DNA from: JAEUJT01 sp044225205
GTDB taxonomy: Bacteria; Myxococcota; Myxococcia; Myxococcales; Myxococcaceae
Reading direction: 5' to 3'
Assembly (NCBI GenBank): GCA_044225205.1
Contig: JBGAIY010000001.1
Coordinates: forward strand, 1 to 64,000
Length of the DNA stretch: 64,000 nucleotides
Below, in pieces: positions 41,962-51,654 of this stretch. A model generated the notes under the pieces. It saw only the letters and a list, made by a program, of their open reading frames with translations. It was not told the DNA's origin and searched no databases. Every line of letters starts with the position of its first letter. Position 1 is the first letter of the stretch. The translations under genes and the position numbers were made by a program.

Positions 41962-42651
41962 CTATTGGCAGACGCCGTTGGTGCACCGAAACGTGCTGTC
42001 GCAGGCCACGCACGGTTGAGCGCCGACCCCACACTCCGAGTTGGTGGGCGGGGCGATGCACCGCTGCGCCACATTGCAGCACCCCGACGCGCAGGTCGAC
42101 ACGTTGCACGGAGCGTCTTCGCAGTGCCCGCCCACGCACCGCTGGCCCGCCAAACAGCCGAAACAGAAGCCGCCGTCGCCGCCGCACGCGATGTCGGTGG
42201 TGCCGGGCAGGCATTGGCCCGTCGGGTCGATGCACCCCGTGCACGCGGCCGCCGTACACGCCCCGCGCTCGCAACGTTCACCCTTTTCGCAGGTTTGGCA
42301 GAGCGTTCGCACCGCGCCACAGGCCTCGGGCAAGTTGCCTGAAGGGCACCCGCCGTCGGGCAAACAGCAGCCCACCGAGCAGGCACACAACAATTGGCCG
42401 CTGTCGGGGTCGAGTCGGGGGTCTTGTTGGCAATGGCCCTCGGCGCACAATTCGGTGGCACTGCAAGCGACGCACGCGCCGCCCCCCGAGCCACAGGTGA
42501 ACCGCGAGTGCCCGCTGAGGCATTCACCGTCAGCGCAGCAGCCGTCGGGGCAGGCTTTGGCCGAACACGGCGCCGTGCCGGGGCAAGCCGCGACCACGCC
42601 CCACACGACACCGACCGTCACGACAAACAGCAACCAACGAGGGTTGAACAT
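41962..42651 (-). CDS. Cys-rich secreted or lipid-anchored protein
   Basis: 229 residues from ATG at 42651. A hydrophobic signal (WLLFVVTVGVVWGVVAAC) is followed by repeated modules with about 35 cysteines. Examples are CPDGCCADGECLSGH, CGSGGGACVACSATELC and CSVGCCLPDGGCPSG. The C-G-x-x-G-x-x-C-x-x-C pattern recurs five or six times. It resembles the cysteine-rich surface proteins common in myxobacteria. It is divergent from the large ASH-domain gene. Confidence 0.75.
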   Translation of the reverse strand: MFNPRWLLFVVTVGVVWGVVAACPGTAPCSAKACPDGCCADGECLSGHSRFTCGSGGGACVACSATELCAEGHCQQDPRLDPDSGQLLCACSVGCCLPDGGCPSGNLPEACGAVRTLCQTCEKGERCERGACTAAACTGCIDPTGQCLPGTTDIACGGDGGFCFGCLAGQRCVGGHCEDAPCNVSTCASGCCNVAQRCIAPPTNSECGVGAQPCVACDSTFRCTNGVCQ

Positions 42652-42736
42652 GGGTGGAAACCGACGACACTCTCGCCGAATGAGCGCCGCACGGCCAGGG
42701 TTGAGTGCCCAGGCAGTCTGGAGCAACATTCTCCCC

Positions 42737-45700
42737 ATGCGTGCAACGTGGTGGTTTGGGGCGGCGCTGTTCGCGCTCGCGGCGGCTGGCTGTCAGTGCA
42801 ACCGCAACACGTTGTCGAACCGCTTTGGTGACGTCGAGCTCGTCGTGCCGCTGGGTGACGGCAGTGAATCGCTGACCCGCGAAGGCACCCTCACGCTCGA
42901 GCCCGTGGCCATGCTGACCCAAGGCACCGGCCAGGCCCGCCTCCGCAACGTCGGAGACGGCACCGTCAAACTCGTGCGGCTCACCCAGGTCTCGGGCAGC
43001 ACCGCGTTCACCCTCGAGCTGCCCAGCAACACCGACCTCCAGTCGCAAGACGAGGCGACGCTGGCCATTTCATTTTCACCTCCGCAAGACGACGACGCCA
43101 CGTTGGCGACGGTCGAACACCGCGCCGTCTTTCACATTGAAACGCAAGGCACCCGCGACGGCGAAGGCACCGTGTCGCTCGAGCTGGTGGCGCAGGCCGT
43201 CGGCCGAGACTGCCTCGTGCCCAAAGAAGTCGACTTCGGCTCCGTGCCGCTGACGACCCAGGCGAGCGCTTCGATGCACCTGCAAAACAACTCCGGGCTT
43301 CGGCAGACGCCCACCTTCGGCGTCGTTTCGGGAGACGACGCGGCGTCGTTCGCGCTCGCTGGCCAACCCCCCGAAGCCGTGGCCTCGGGAGAAACCGCCG
43401 ACGTCACGTTCACCTTCACGCCGTTGGCGGAGCGACCCTACTCGGCCACCATGACGGTGCGCCGGTCGGCCAACTGCCCCGAAGCGTCGACGCGCTTGGT
43501 GGCGGTGGGCTCGAATGACGCACTGACCTGGTCGCCCACCGCCGTCGACTTCGGGCACCTGCCGCTCAACGAAATGGTGACACGACAGGTGACGTTCACC
43601 AACCGCGCGAGTGTGTCGTTGCACGCGTCTTTCACCGTCGAAGGCGCCGGGTTCGGCATGCAGGGGCCGAACCAAGTCGACTTCGCTTCGAAGCAAGACC
43701 GCGCCGTCACCGTGACGTGCAAGATGACCAGCATTGGCCCGAAGACCGGCAACCTCGTGGTCGAGCTGGCCACGGCCCCGGTGCGAACGCTGAGGGTGCC
43801 CTTGAGTTGCGCCGGCGGCGGCCCGCGCATTCGGTTGAAGCCCGACCTGGTGTTGCCCTTCGGAGCCGTGCCTTACGCCACGCAAACCACGCCGTTGCCC
43901 ACTTCGAGGCGGGTGACCATTTCGAACGTGGGTACGCCGCCGACGGCGCCNNNNNNACGGCGCCCGACAGCACTGAGAACAACTTGTTCTTGGGGCCCGG
44001 CGGCGGGCCGCCCTTCGTCTCGATTCAAGCCAACACGCCCGAAACGACGGCCACCGCCTTCACCGTGTCGCTGCCGCCCGACTGGGACAACGCGAAGGGG
44101 CTGCCGGCCGTGGCTGGCAAGAACACCCTCGACCTCGACGTGCATTTCACGCCCTGGTCGACGACCCCCCAAGACGCCACGTTGACGGTGTATTCGAACG
44201 ACCCGCTGACGCCGGCCGCCACGCTGCGGCTCACGGCGACCCCCCTGGCGGCGGGGTTGTGCACGCTCTCGGTCGACCCGACGTCGGTCTCGTTCGGAGA
44301 CTTGCCGCGCGGCTCGCGGTTGAACCGAACGGTGCTGTTGGTGAATTCGAGCGACACCGCGTGTCTTGTGAGTGGTCTCGAAATCGCCCCTGGGAGCGAC
44401 CCGGCCTTCGGTACCACTTGGGCGCCGAACCTGAACATCGGCCCGCACCAGACGGGCGTCGTCGAAGTTCAAGTCACCGTGCCCAGCAGTGCGCAAGACG
44501 GCGACATGCTGACGGGGTTCTTGCGTTTTTCAGTCAATTCGAAAGCCACGCCCATGGGGTTGGTGCCCCTCGGGGTGCGGGTCTCTCCGTGCCTGGTGAC
44601 GACCCCGAGCGCGCTCGACTTTGGCACCGTGAAAATCGGCTGCCATTCGGCGAGTCGCTCGGTGACGCTGTACAACGCCTGCGCCAGCAACATCGTTCTC
44701 GATGCGGTTCGCGTCGTGCCGCAACCTTCGCGCTTCACCGTCGTCGTGGGGCCGTCGGCGGGCACGACCTTGTTCCCCGGGGCGCCGGTGACGTTGTCGT
44801 TGAACTACGGGCCCAATGACCTCATGCGCAACGACGGCGACTTGCAAATCGACGCGAACGAGGCCGGCGAAAAGAAAACCGTGCACGTCGCCCTGACGGG
44901 AGTGGGAGCGAGCACGAGCGTGAACGTCGATTCGTTCGTCGAACCCGAGCGTGCTCCGGCCGACCTGCTCTTCGTGGTCGACAACAGCTGCTCGATGTTC
45001 GACGAGCAGGCCGAATTGGCGTCGAACTTCGGTTCGTTCATTTCGTACGCGACGAAAATGGGCGTGCCGTACCAAATCGCCGTGACCACCACCGACGACT
45101 CACCCACGGGCGCTCAGGGCCAGTTGCTGCGAGGCCCCGGTAACCCCATGGTGTTGACCCCGTCGACCCCGAATGTGGCGAAGCTCTTCGCGGCGAAGGT
45201 GAACGTGGGCACCAGCGGCTCAGGGCAAGAACAGCCGCTCTCGGCGGCGCTCAAGGCGCTCACGGTACCGCTCACCGCCACCGCCAACCGTGGCTTTTTG
45301 CGGCCCGACGCGTCGCTGAGCGTGGTCGTCGTGTCTGACGCGCCTGATCAGTCGAGCAACACCGCGGCGTATTACCTCAACCGGTTCTTGGGCTTGGTGC
45401 CTCCGCAAAAGACGTGGTTGTTCAGCTTCAGCGTCATCGGCCCGTTCAGCAACCCGTTGCCGCCCGGCTGCAGCATCGACAGCACCATCGACATGGGGCG
45501 CTACGCTCCCATCGTTGCTGCCACCAAAGGCGTGCAAGCCGACATTTGCACCAAAGACTGGGCCAAAGACCTCGAAGCCATTGGCCGCAATGCGCTTGGG
45601 CCGCGTGACACGCTGTACCTCACCACCACGGTCGACCCGGGCCAACCGGTCACCGTCACCGTCAACGGCGCGCCCATCACCAACTGGTCGCTCGACCCAG

Positions 45701-45786
45701 CGAGCAATTCGGTGATTTTGGCCGACACGGTCAACACGCCGTCGGGTGCCAAAGTCGAAGTGACGTACTCGACGCCCTGCTACTGA
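42737..45786 (+). CDS. Large lipoprotein with ASH-type repeats and a VWA-like domain, interrupted by an N gap
   Basis: About 1015 residues once the gap is bridged. The signal is MRATWWFGAALFALAAAGCQ with lipobox AAAGC. Four to five beta-sandwich repeats of the ASPM/SPD-2/Hydin (choice-of-anchor D) type follow (patterns CLVPKEVDFGSVPL, LTWSPTAVDFGHLPLNE, LSVDPTSVSFGDLPRG, CLVTTPSALDFGTVKIG). The C-terminal part starts APADLLFVVDNSCSMFDEQ, a VWA start with a D-x-S-x-S-like site (here DNSCS). The frame changes across the N run at 43951, so the gap size is unreliable. It is probably exposed at the cell surface. Confidence 0.82.
43951..43956. other. Assembly gap (6 N)
   Basis: Six N within the ASH/VWA lipoprotein gene. 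The coding frame differs on the two sides, so the true length is not a multiple that matches six. Confidence 0.95.
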
Positions 45787-45794
45787 TCAGGCCT

Positions 45795-46475
45795 TCACAG
45801 CGCCACGCCCAACGCGACGTACGGCCCCGCCGCGGGAGACGAAAACAACGTCGCCAGCGTACCGGTCGTGGTCGTGTCGACGAAGGTCGCTTGGTACCCA
45901 CGATGCAGTTCGAACAGGCCGCCCTTCAGCACGAGGGCCGCCCGCGCTTCGAGCCGACGAAACGGCCCCGGGGTGAGCGTCGTCGACACATCGGCCTGCA
46001 AGAGGGCCCACCCCAGCCGGGCGTTGAGGCCGAACGCGGGGCCCACCGCCAGCCCACTGGCCGCCGAGCGCGTGTCGAGGCCGCCCAACACCCGAACGCG
46101 CCCCCAGCGATTGGCCATGACCGAGTAGCCCACCAACGCCACGACTTCGGTCGTCTCTGACAGCCCCTCGACGAGGTTCGCCGCCCGCCCGTAGCTGACG
46201 TTGAGGCCGATTCGCCAAACGTCGATTTCGCCACGGGCTCCGAAGAGCGCCCCATACCCGGTCGTGCCGCTGGTCGTGACGCTCGCGGTCGCCAGCGCGG
46301 CGATTTGAAAGAGCGGCACTTCGCTCGGAGCACTGGGCGCGGGCTCCACCTTCGTCACCGACGGCACGGGAGGTGGCGCTTCGGGCGCTTCGATGAGCGG
46401 CGGAGCAGGGTACTCGGTACTGGCAAGCGACGACGCCAGGCCCAACGCGGCGATGACCGAAAGTGCAGACACCAT
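45795..46475 (-). CDS. Outer-membrane beta-barrel-like protein
   Basis: 226 residues. A signal peptide (MVSALSVIAALGLASSLAS) is followed by a Pro-rich linker to about residue 55. Then come alternating amphipathic strands ending with an aromatic or aliphatic C-terminus (VDVWRIGLNVSYGRAANL-like pattern, GGLFELHRGYQATFVDTT, AGPYVALGVAL). That is the layout of small outer-membrane barrels. No family name can be given. It is convergent with the large lipoprotein gene. Confidence 0.65.
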   Translation of the reverse strand: MVSALSVIAALGLASSLASTEYPAPPLIEAPEAPPPVPSVTKVEPAPSAPSEVPLFQIAALATASVTTSGTTGYGALFGARGEIDVWRIGLNVSYGRAANLVEGLSETTEVVALVGYSVMANRWGRVRVLGGLDTRSAASGLAVGPAFGLNARLGWALLQADVSTTLTPGPFRRLEARAALVLKGGLFELHRGYQATFVDTTTTGTLATLFSSPAAGPYVALGVAL

Positions 46476-46608
46476 GTTGGTCGGTCACCCGTCGAGGGTC
46501 GTTCATTCATTTCAGTCGAACGTCGAAGGTCGCTCCGCGGCGGGAAGGATTAGCGCGAGAAAACCGGGAGATGCCTGTTGAACTTCCTCTCGCCTCGCTG
46601 TCTCGCGT

Positions 46609-47643
46609 CTACTTCCTTGGCTGGGAACCCGATTTTCGAGCAAGGCGACTGAGTTTTTGTTGGTCTTCCTTCAGGTCCTCTTTGAGCTGATCGAGGCCGA
46701 CCGACACCGCGACACGAACGAGCTCCTCGAAGGAGCCGACTGTCTCATCAGCGCGCATGATCGAACTCTTGGCGAGTGCTTGCGCCAGGGCCGGGCTCAC
46801 CACCAAAGTTGCAGGTTGAGGATTGGTGAGCGGTACGGCGCCCAGTGCGGTTTTTGGAAACTTCCAGGGCGTGGCGCGCTCGATCGCTGCTTGCCAGACC
46901 CAAGACAACTCGACTCCGTATCGTTTCACCAACTTCTGTGCTTCGACATGCAACGACTGAGGCAGCAGCACCTGCTTCGGCTCACCGAGCGCTGGGGTTC
47001 GATTGATGAGGCGGCGTGACTCTGCTTCGGCTTCCTGCCGACGCGCCTGGGCCAGTTGCTCCTCTTCACGGGCTCGCTTTGCCTCGTAGTGGCGATTCGC
47101 CAAGTCGCGTGCGGCAGCGTCGTCAGCCCGGCGTTTCGCTTCGAGAGTCAGGGCGGCTCGCTTGGCTTCCGAGAAAGCCATGAGGCGGCGCGATTTTGAC
47201 TTCCAACCGGGCTCTTCGTCGAGCCTCAACACAGGACTCAGCCCGAGACCGAACAAGGGCTTCTTGGGGCGCCCCTTGAAGTCGGCCGCCATTCGCCAAT
47301 AGGGCTGCTCCGACTGTGACTCTGCGGCCCAACGCTTGCCCCCCTGCGTGTCAAATGCGGTGACCCCCATTCCAATTTCAGTCCCAGACAACTCCCAGTA
47401 CGACCACGTTCGACGGCCCAGCGTCTTCGCCAGGCGCGCGGCAACGCGGGCGAAGATGTCGAAACACTCCTCGAGGCGCACCACCACCGCGGTCACGTTC
47501 GCTTTCCTATGCTCAAGCACCAAAAGGTCGAACTCTTCATTTAACGCGTCGGCGTCGAGGTGCTTCATCGATGCCCCCTCGAGAACGTCGGTGTTGTGCC
47601 CGATGCCCTGAATGAAAACGGCTGCGCCAGCGCTGATGCCCAT
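46609..47643 (-). CDS. Unknown protein with a central coiled coil
   Basis: 344 residues from ATG at 47643. The N-terminal 130 residues look like a small alpha/beta domain (ALNEEFDLLVLEHRKANVTA). Residues about 165-220 are a charged coiled coil (EAKRAALTLEAKRRADDAAA, YEAKRAREEEQLAQARRQEA). The C-terminal region has helices (VEAQKLVKRYGVELSWVWQA). Base composition is lower in G+C than the neighbours, which suggests recent acquisition together with the adjacent transposase scars. No function is assigned. Confidence 0.65.
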   Translation of the reverse strand: MGISAGAAVFIQGIGHNTDVLEGASMKHLDADALNEEFDLLVLEHRKANVTAVVVRLEECFDIFARVAARLAKTLGRRTWSYWELSGTEIGMGVTAFDTQGGKRWAAESQSEQPYWRMAADFKGRPKKPLFGLGLSPVLRLDEEPGWKSKSRRLMAFSEAKRAALTLEAKRRADDAAARDLANRHYEAKRAREEEQLAQARRQEAEAESRRLINRTPALGEPKQVLLPQSLHVEAQKLVKRYGVELSWVWQAAIERATPWKFPKTALGAVPLTNPQPATLVVSPALAQALAKSSIMRADETVGSFEELVRVAVSVGLDQLKEDLKEDQQKLSRLARKSGSQPRK

Positions 47644-47840
47644 AGGTTGCCCTTTTACCCGCGCATGTGATCCGAGACCACGGTGACGTGTATATCGGTC
47701 GGCGTGCTTGAGACACGCGGTTCGACTACTCCAAGTGCGTCGTCACGACTCAGAGCCTGCGAAGACGGCCACCGCCGCAATTCCCCCATGAGCAGGCTGC
47801 TGAAACCCCTCGCCCGCAGCGACAGCGTGGAGAACTGAAG

Positions 47841-48006
47841 CAGCAGACGGGTTTCTCGCTTGTGCAGCCGGCCCAGCCGGTGCCGAAAGACCACCCGATT
47901 CGCCGCATCAAGACGATGGCGATGAGCAGCTGAAGAAGCTGTCGCCCCTCTTCGACGAGATGTACGCCGGCGGCGGTCGCCCCTCGATTCCGCCCGAGCA
48001 ACAGAT
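47841..48006 (+). mobile_element. Remnant of an IS1182/IS5-type transposase N-terminus
   Basis: The plus-strand translation reads PVPKDHPIRRIKTM in one frame. It then continues, after a one-base shift, as DEQLKKLSPLFDEMYAGGGR and PSIPPEQQ. This is the start of DDE transposases whose N-terminus has VP-x-DHPLR-x-I followed by FD-x-MY-x-x-GRPSIPPE. Only about 55 residues remain and no catalytic core follows. Confidence 0.65.
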
Positions 48007-48066
48007 GAGGGTGTCGGTGACGCTTACGACAACGCGATGTGCGAGAGCTTCAGCGAACCCGGCAGC
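48007..48066 (+). mobile_element. Remnant of an IS3-type integrase-core transposase
   Basis: The translation GVGDAYDNAMCESFSEPG corresponds to the integrase core stretch S-x-GD-x-YDNA-x-x-ES that holds the last catalytic Glu in IS3-family transposases. It abuts the IS1182-type remnant directly and quickly loses the frame. Confidence 0.6.
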
Positions 48067-48256
48067 CGTCCAACACGGGTTTGAACCCACGAGCGGTGCG
48101 TCTCCCGCGCGGCGAAGACCGGTGGAGACCCCATCACGTCTTGGCCTCGACCGGCCGCTTGCGAGAAGTTTCGCGACGAAGAGCCGCGCTCATCAATTCG
48201 CGTTGCACGCGCGAGTCTTCGGGCCACTCGACGATGGCGGCGATGAAGTCAGGTCA

Positions 48257-48655
48257 TCAATTCGTGGCCGGGCTGGGCGCGCCAAGTTCTGCCGCGGGTT
48301 CAATGAAGTTGAGGCGGTACCCGTCGAGGTCGGTGACCACGACTTCGCGGGTGTGCCAGGGCGAATCGTCGGGGCCTTGTACTTTGGCTCCCAGCGCCGT
48401 GGCTTTGCTGGCGACCGCGTCGACCGAGTGGCCGGGCAGGGTGGTGAAGCCGAGCAACACGCCCCAACCGCGCTTGCCGTCGACGTTCACCGACTTCGGT
48501 ATCGCCACCAAGAACAGGTCGCCGGCCGGCGGCCAGTGCAGGCGAACGAACGTCGAGTCGCGGCCGACTTCGGTGAAGCCGAGGCTCGTGTAAAACCGCA
48601 CCGACGCTTCGAGGTCGACCACCAACACCTTCGTGAATGCAGACACGGGGTTCAT
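48257..48655 (-). CDS. VOC-family (glyoxalase/bleomycin-resistance-like) protein
   Basis: 132 residues with the two beta-alpha-beta-beta-beta modules of the vicinal-oxygen-chelate fold. The first is FTKVLVVDLEASVRFYTSLG with FTEVGRDSTFVRLHWP; the second holds DAVASKATALGAKVQGPDDS and TREVVVTDLDGYRLNFIEPA. The DLDGYRLNFIE end supplies the usual metal-site Glu. The substrate is unknown. It could act in detoxification or as an isomerase or dioxygenase. It is divergent from the repeat protein at 48783. Confidence 0.85.
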   Translation of the reverse strand: MNPVSAFTKVLVVDLEASVRFYTSLGFTEVGRDSTFVRLHWPPAGDLFLVAIPKSVNVDGKRGWGVLLGFTTLPGHSVDAVASKATALGAKVQGPDDSPWHTREVVVTDLDGYRLNFIEPAAELGAPSPATN

Positions 48656-48782
48656 GCGGCCTCATTCGCTCAGAACCGCAAAGAAAATCAACGAGTTCGA
48701 ACGAGACCTCGGGGCAAGCTCAGCAACATTCTCTCGGGCCCATCAGCCGATACGCACGAGGCTCGGGTATCGTTCACGATCC

Positions 48783-50497
48783 GTGGCCCTTTCGGTACTC
48801 GCTTCTGCCGCCATCGCTCTGACTGTGGCAGCGACACCTGACGTCGTGCAGAAGCAGGCCGAAGCAGAATGGGCGACCCTGCTCGAGACCCAGAAGGCCG
48901 AATCGCTGACCGAAGACGAGTTGGTCTCGATGATTGCGCGGCTGTACGCGGTCTGTCTGAGGCAGACGAGCTGTCAACCGACTGGGTTGTTCGACCATTC
49001 GGCGCGCGCGACCGCGCTCCAACTGTGGAGAAGAAAGGCCACCCCCGCGTCAGCGTCGCTGGTGCTGCGACTCGAAGCGCGTGGTGAATACGTGGGGGTC
49101 TTTCAAGACGTGCTTGTGCGCTCGGAGTTGCCGGCGGGGCGCTGTGTCCCTCCGACGGCGCAGGAGGTCGCCGCGGCCAAGGCCGGCCTGGCCGACTTCG
49201 TCGTGCTGCGCCCGAACGTCGAACGGCCGACTCCCTCCGAACTGAACGACCTCGCTTACTTCATGGCCGCGATTCGTGACTCCATTGAACCGACTCGGCC
49301 CGACGATGAGTACCCCGCATGGAACAAGGCTGGTCAGCCCGACCCCAAGCGAGAAGCATTGTGGGCGCACTACCAACAGGCACAACTCGCGGGCGACGTT
49401 CAAGAAACCGTCAACGCTGCGCGCTCCTTCATCGCGTCGTTCGGCTTTCCTGGCCGTATTCGGGGCCACGAAGAATCAGAATTCGACATGGGCTCTTCTC
49501 GGCTCGCCCACATCATGGCGCGCCTGGCCGAACTCGATGAATTGCTCGGCAACGACGACGAAGCGCTTCTGTTGCACCAACGTCGGCCCATCGGCGGTGG
49601 CATGTGCGGCACTGGCCTGCCCTACGACGAGGCCAAGTTGGTACAGGCCCAGCTTCGCCTGAAGGTCAAGCATCACCCGTGCAACGCGACCGTGCTTTTG
49701 GCTCTCAACCCGAGAGCGCAGGTGTTCGGCGAACAGCCCAACCTTCTCGAGAACGGCGGGTACGACGTCGCTCGCTTTTATCGGGGAGCCATTCTTACCG
49801 CGTTTCGCGACATCGACCCCGGTCGACTGAAGGCCCGCTTGGCAACGGCTCCCGAGCCCTTGCGAGCCGCCGCACTTGCGCGTTTTGAGAAGCGCGGCCC
49901 CGAAGCTTACGCCTCGCAGATTGACGGCCTGGCGCGCTGGGTGAACAGTCAAGGCGAGGCGGCGGTGCCACAGCTTCTTCATTTCGCATCGGCACCGTCA
50001 GACTCGGCGAATCGCGATGACCTCCGCTGGTTTCGCGTCAGAGCCATTGATGCGCTCGGTCGTCTGCTCGAGCGGCCAGCCGTCGACCCGTGCGCTCGAG
50101 CCTGCAAGGGACCGGTAAGCTGTGGACCACGACGATTGACCTGAACGAATCGGTGCATTCGCTGTCGACTTGCAAGCAGCAACCGACGTTGGCCTTTCGC
50201 GACGAAGTGTCTTTGGCCTTGGCGCCACTTTTGAAAGACCCCGACCTCTCTGTTCGTCGGGCAACCGTCGCCGCGTTGGGCAGCATCGGCTCACCCAGGG
50301 CCATCGGCCTCGTCGAGCCCCTGATCACCGACCCATCGACCGAGGGAGAGCAGTGCCATACCGCCAACCAGCCCGACGGAGGCATCTTGATTCATGGCTG
50401 CGAACCGATCTACCCGGTGCGCACCGCCGCGCTGACCGCCCTCGAGCAATTGCAGGCCTTCGTCGACGCGGGCACCCCGCCACCGACAGAGCGATGA
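48783..50497 (+). CDS. Exported repeat protein broken by a frame change near 50100
   Basis: A signal peptide starts at GTG 48783 (VALSVLASAAIALTVAA). A long helical region follows with repeat-like pairs (for example LADFVVLRPNVERPTPSELN, SRLAHIMARLAELDELLGND). The first frame ends in LLERPAVDP and a short nonsense tail. A second frame from about 50090 continues VRSSLQGTGKLWTTTIDLNE and ends with HEAT-like helices (SVRRATVAALGSIGSPRAIG, VRTAALTALEQLQAFVDAG). The full protein would be about 570 residues. An indel or a base error splits it. The function is unknown; it is probably periplasmic. Confidence 0.65.
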
Positions 50498-50601
50498 CCG
50501 TGATCACTTGTGACCGGTGTGGTTCGTTCGCCTGCGACCAGTGCGTCTCGCGAGACCGAGCGCTGTGCCGCCAATGCGGCCCGGCGCTTCGCACCGCGTA
50601 G
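50494..50601 (+). CDS. Small zinc-ribbon-like peptide
   Basis: 35 residues. The start ATG overlaps the stop of the preceding gene as ATGA, which argues for translation. The sequence has three C-x2-C pairs in the order TCDRCGSFACDQCVSRDRA, then LCRQCGPALRTA, matching a treble-clef or B-box-like metal-binding motif. Proteins with this N-terminal motif usually continue into membrane segments, so this could be the truncated start of a longer gene. Confidence 0.45.
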   Translation: MTVITCDRCGSFACDQCVSRDRALCRQCGPALRTA

Positions 50602-50667
50602 GCAGCTGACGCGACAGATGTGCCCAGGAGCCCGACCGACCCACGTAGCGTCCGAGCCCAAGAAGGC

Positions 50668-50817
50668 TCATCGCCGCGTTGGCAGCGAATGTCGGAGTCG
50701 CCGAGGCGGCGAACTTTGAGGGAACAGGCGGTCGAACGCGTTCACCAGGCAACAGACGAAAGAGCAAAACGCTGCGACCACGAGCGCTGAAGAGAGTCGC
50801 TCCCGAATCGGTTTCAT
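50668..50817 (-). CDS. Possible small membrane protein
   Basis: 49 residues from ATG at 50817 (MKPIRERLSSALVVAAFCSF). It has one hydrophobic stretch of about 20 residues and a basic tail. The frame is open upstream (WHYVPINWLLFTDKTTNST), which looks protein-like, so this may be the remnant of a longer gene whose start was lost. Support is weak. Confidence 0.3.
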   Translation of the reverse strand: MKPIRERLSSALVVAAFCSFVCCLVNAFDRLFPQSSPPRRLRHSLPTRR

Positions 50818-50899
50818 CGTCGAGTTCGTTGTCTTGTCTGTGAAGAGCAACCAATTGATCGGGACGTAGTGCCAAACCCATTCGTCGCCGGGGGACGCC

Positions 50900-51241
50900 C
50901 TAGCGTTTGCAGCGACGGAGCGTAATCACGTTGTCATGCGCCGCGAATGGCTCCCACCCCTCAGGTACGTCTCGCACGATTTGCTCGCACTGGGCATCTT
51001 GAGCGAACAAGGAGTCTGCGATGAACACCTTCACTTGCCATTGCGCGCAGCCGGTCGCTGTCGTCGCGCTGGTCGCAGATGGTGTCGCCGGAGACGACGA
51101 CCCTGCGTCTTCATCAGCGTGGGCCACACTCGCTTCACGCAAGCTTGAGCCCGCAGAGATCAACATCTGACCGATCGCGTTCTGACCGCAGGAAACCAAA
51201 ACAACCAACGCCACCGACGCGCCCAAGAATCGAAGGTTCAT
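50900..51241 (-). CDS. Small lipoprotein
   Basis: 113 residues from ATG at 51241. The signal MNLRFLGASVALVVLVSCGQ carries a lipobox VLVSC. A Ser/Ala/Thr-rich linker (SSSPATPSATSATTATG) leads to a compact C-terminal domain with three further Cys and the strands QWQVKVFIADSLFAQDAQ, DNVITLRRCKR. No family is recognised. Confidence 0.6.
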   Translation of the reverse strand: MNLRFLGASVALVVLVSCGQNAIGQMLISAGSSLREASVAHADEDAGSSSPATPSATSATTATGCAQWQVKVFIADSLFAQDAQCEQIVRDVPEGWEPFAAHDNVITLRRCKR

Positions 51242-51279
51242 GCCATAAAAGTATTTTCGTTCGCGGCGAAAGCCAAGCC

Positions 51280-51654
51280 ATGCACACGCCACCTCGTGCT
51301 AAGCCCGAAGACCAAGGTGTTCAAAGCGCGAAACCGCGGTTTGAGCCGAGAGGCGCGGTGGCTCGGTCGTGGCGTTTTGGGTGTCAACAAGAGCGGATCT
51401 TGCTGTGCAGGTCGAAAGCCGGCACGCCCTTCAGCTTGGCGGTCTCGCAACCGCGGCCTGACGGGAGCCGCTTTCAAACGGTGGTCGGTGCCCAGGTGGT
51501 CACCCTCGCGAGCGACGGCACGGTGCAAGTGACGGCGCCGACGCAGCCGGGCTCGCTGGCGCTCTTTGTCATCGCGACGCCGCCGTTGCTGGTTGGCGGC
51601 CCCATCGTGGTGACGACTCGGTCGGTGATGCTGACGGTCACGGTCGACCCTTGA
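51280..51654 (+). pseudogene. C-terminal remnant of an exported Ig-like protein
   Basis: The last 75 residues of this frame look protein-like and beta-rich (GTPFSLAVSQPRPDGSRFQT, VVTLASDGTVQVTAPTQPGS, TRSVMLTVTVDP). The first 50 do not. No signal peptide or clear start is present. It reads as the 3' part of a gene whose beginning was lost. Its end overlaps the convergent gene at 51638. Confidence 0.3.

Noticed and set aside
48070..48110. tRNA T-arm-like string GGGTTTGAACCC
   Set aside because: The flanking bases do not form a T-stem, and no D-arm, anticodon arm or acceptor stem can be folded.
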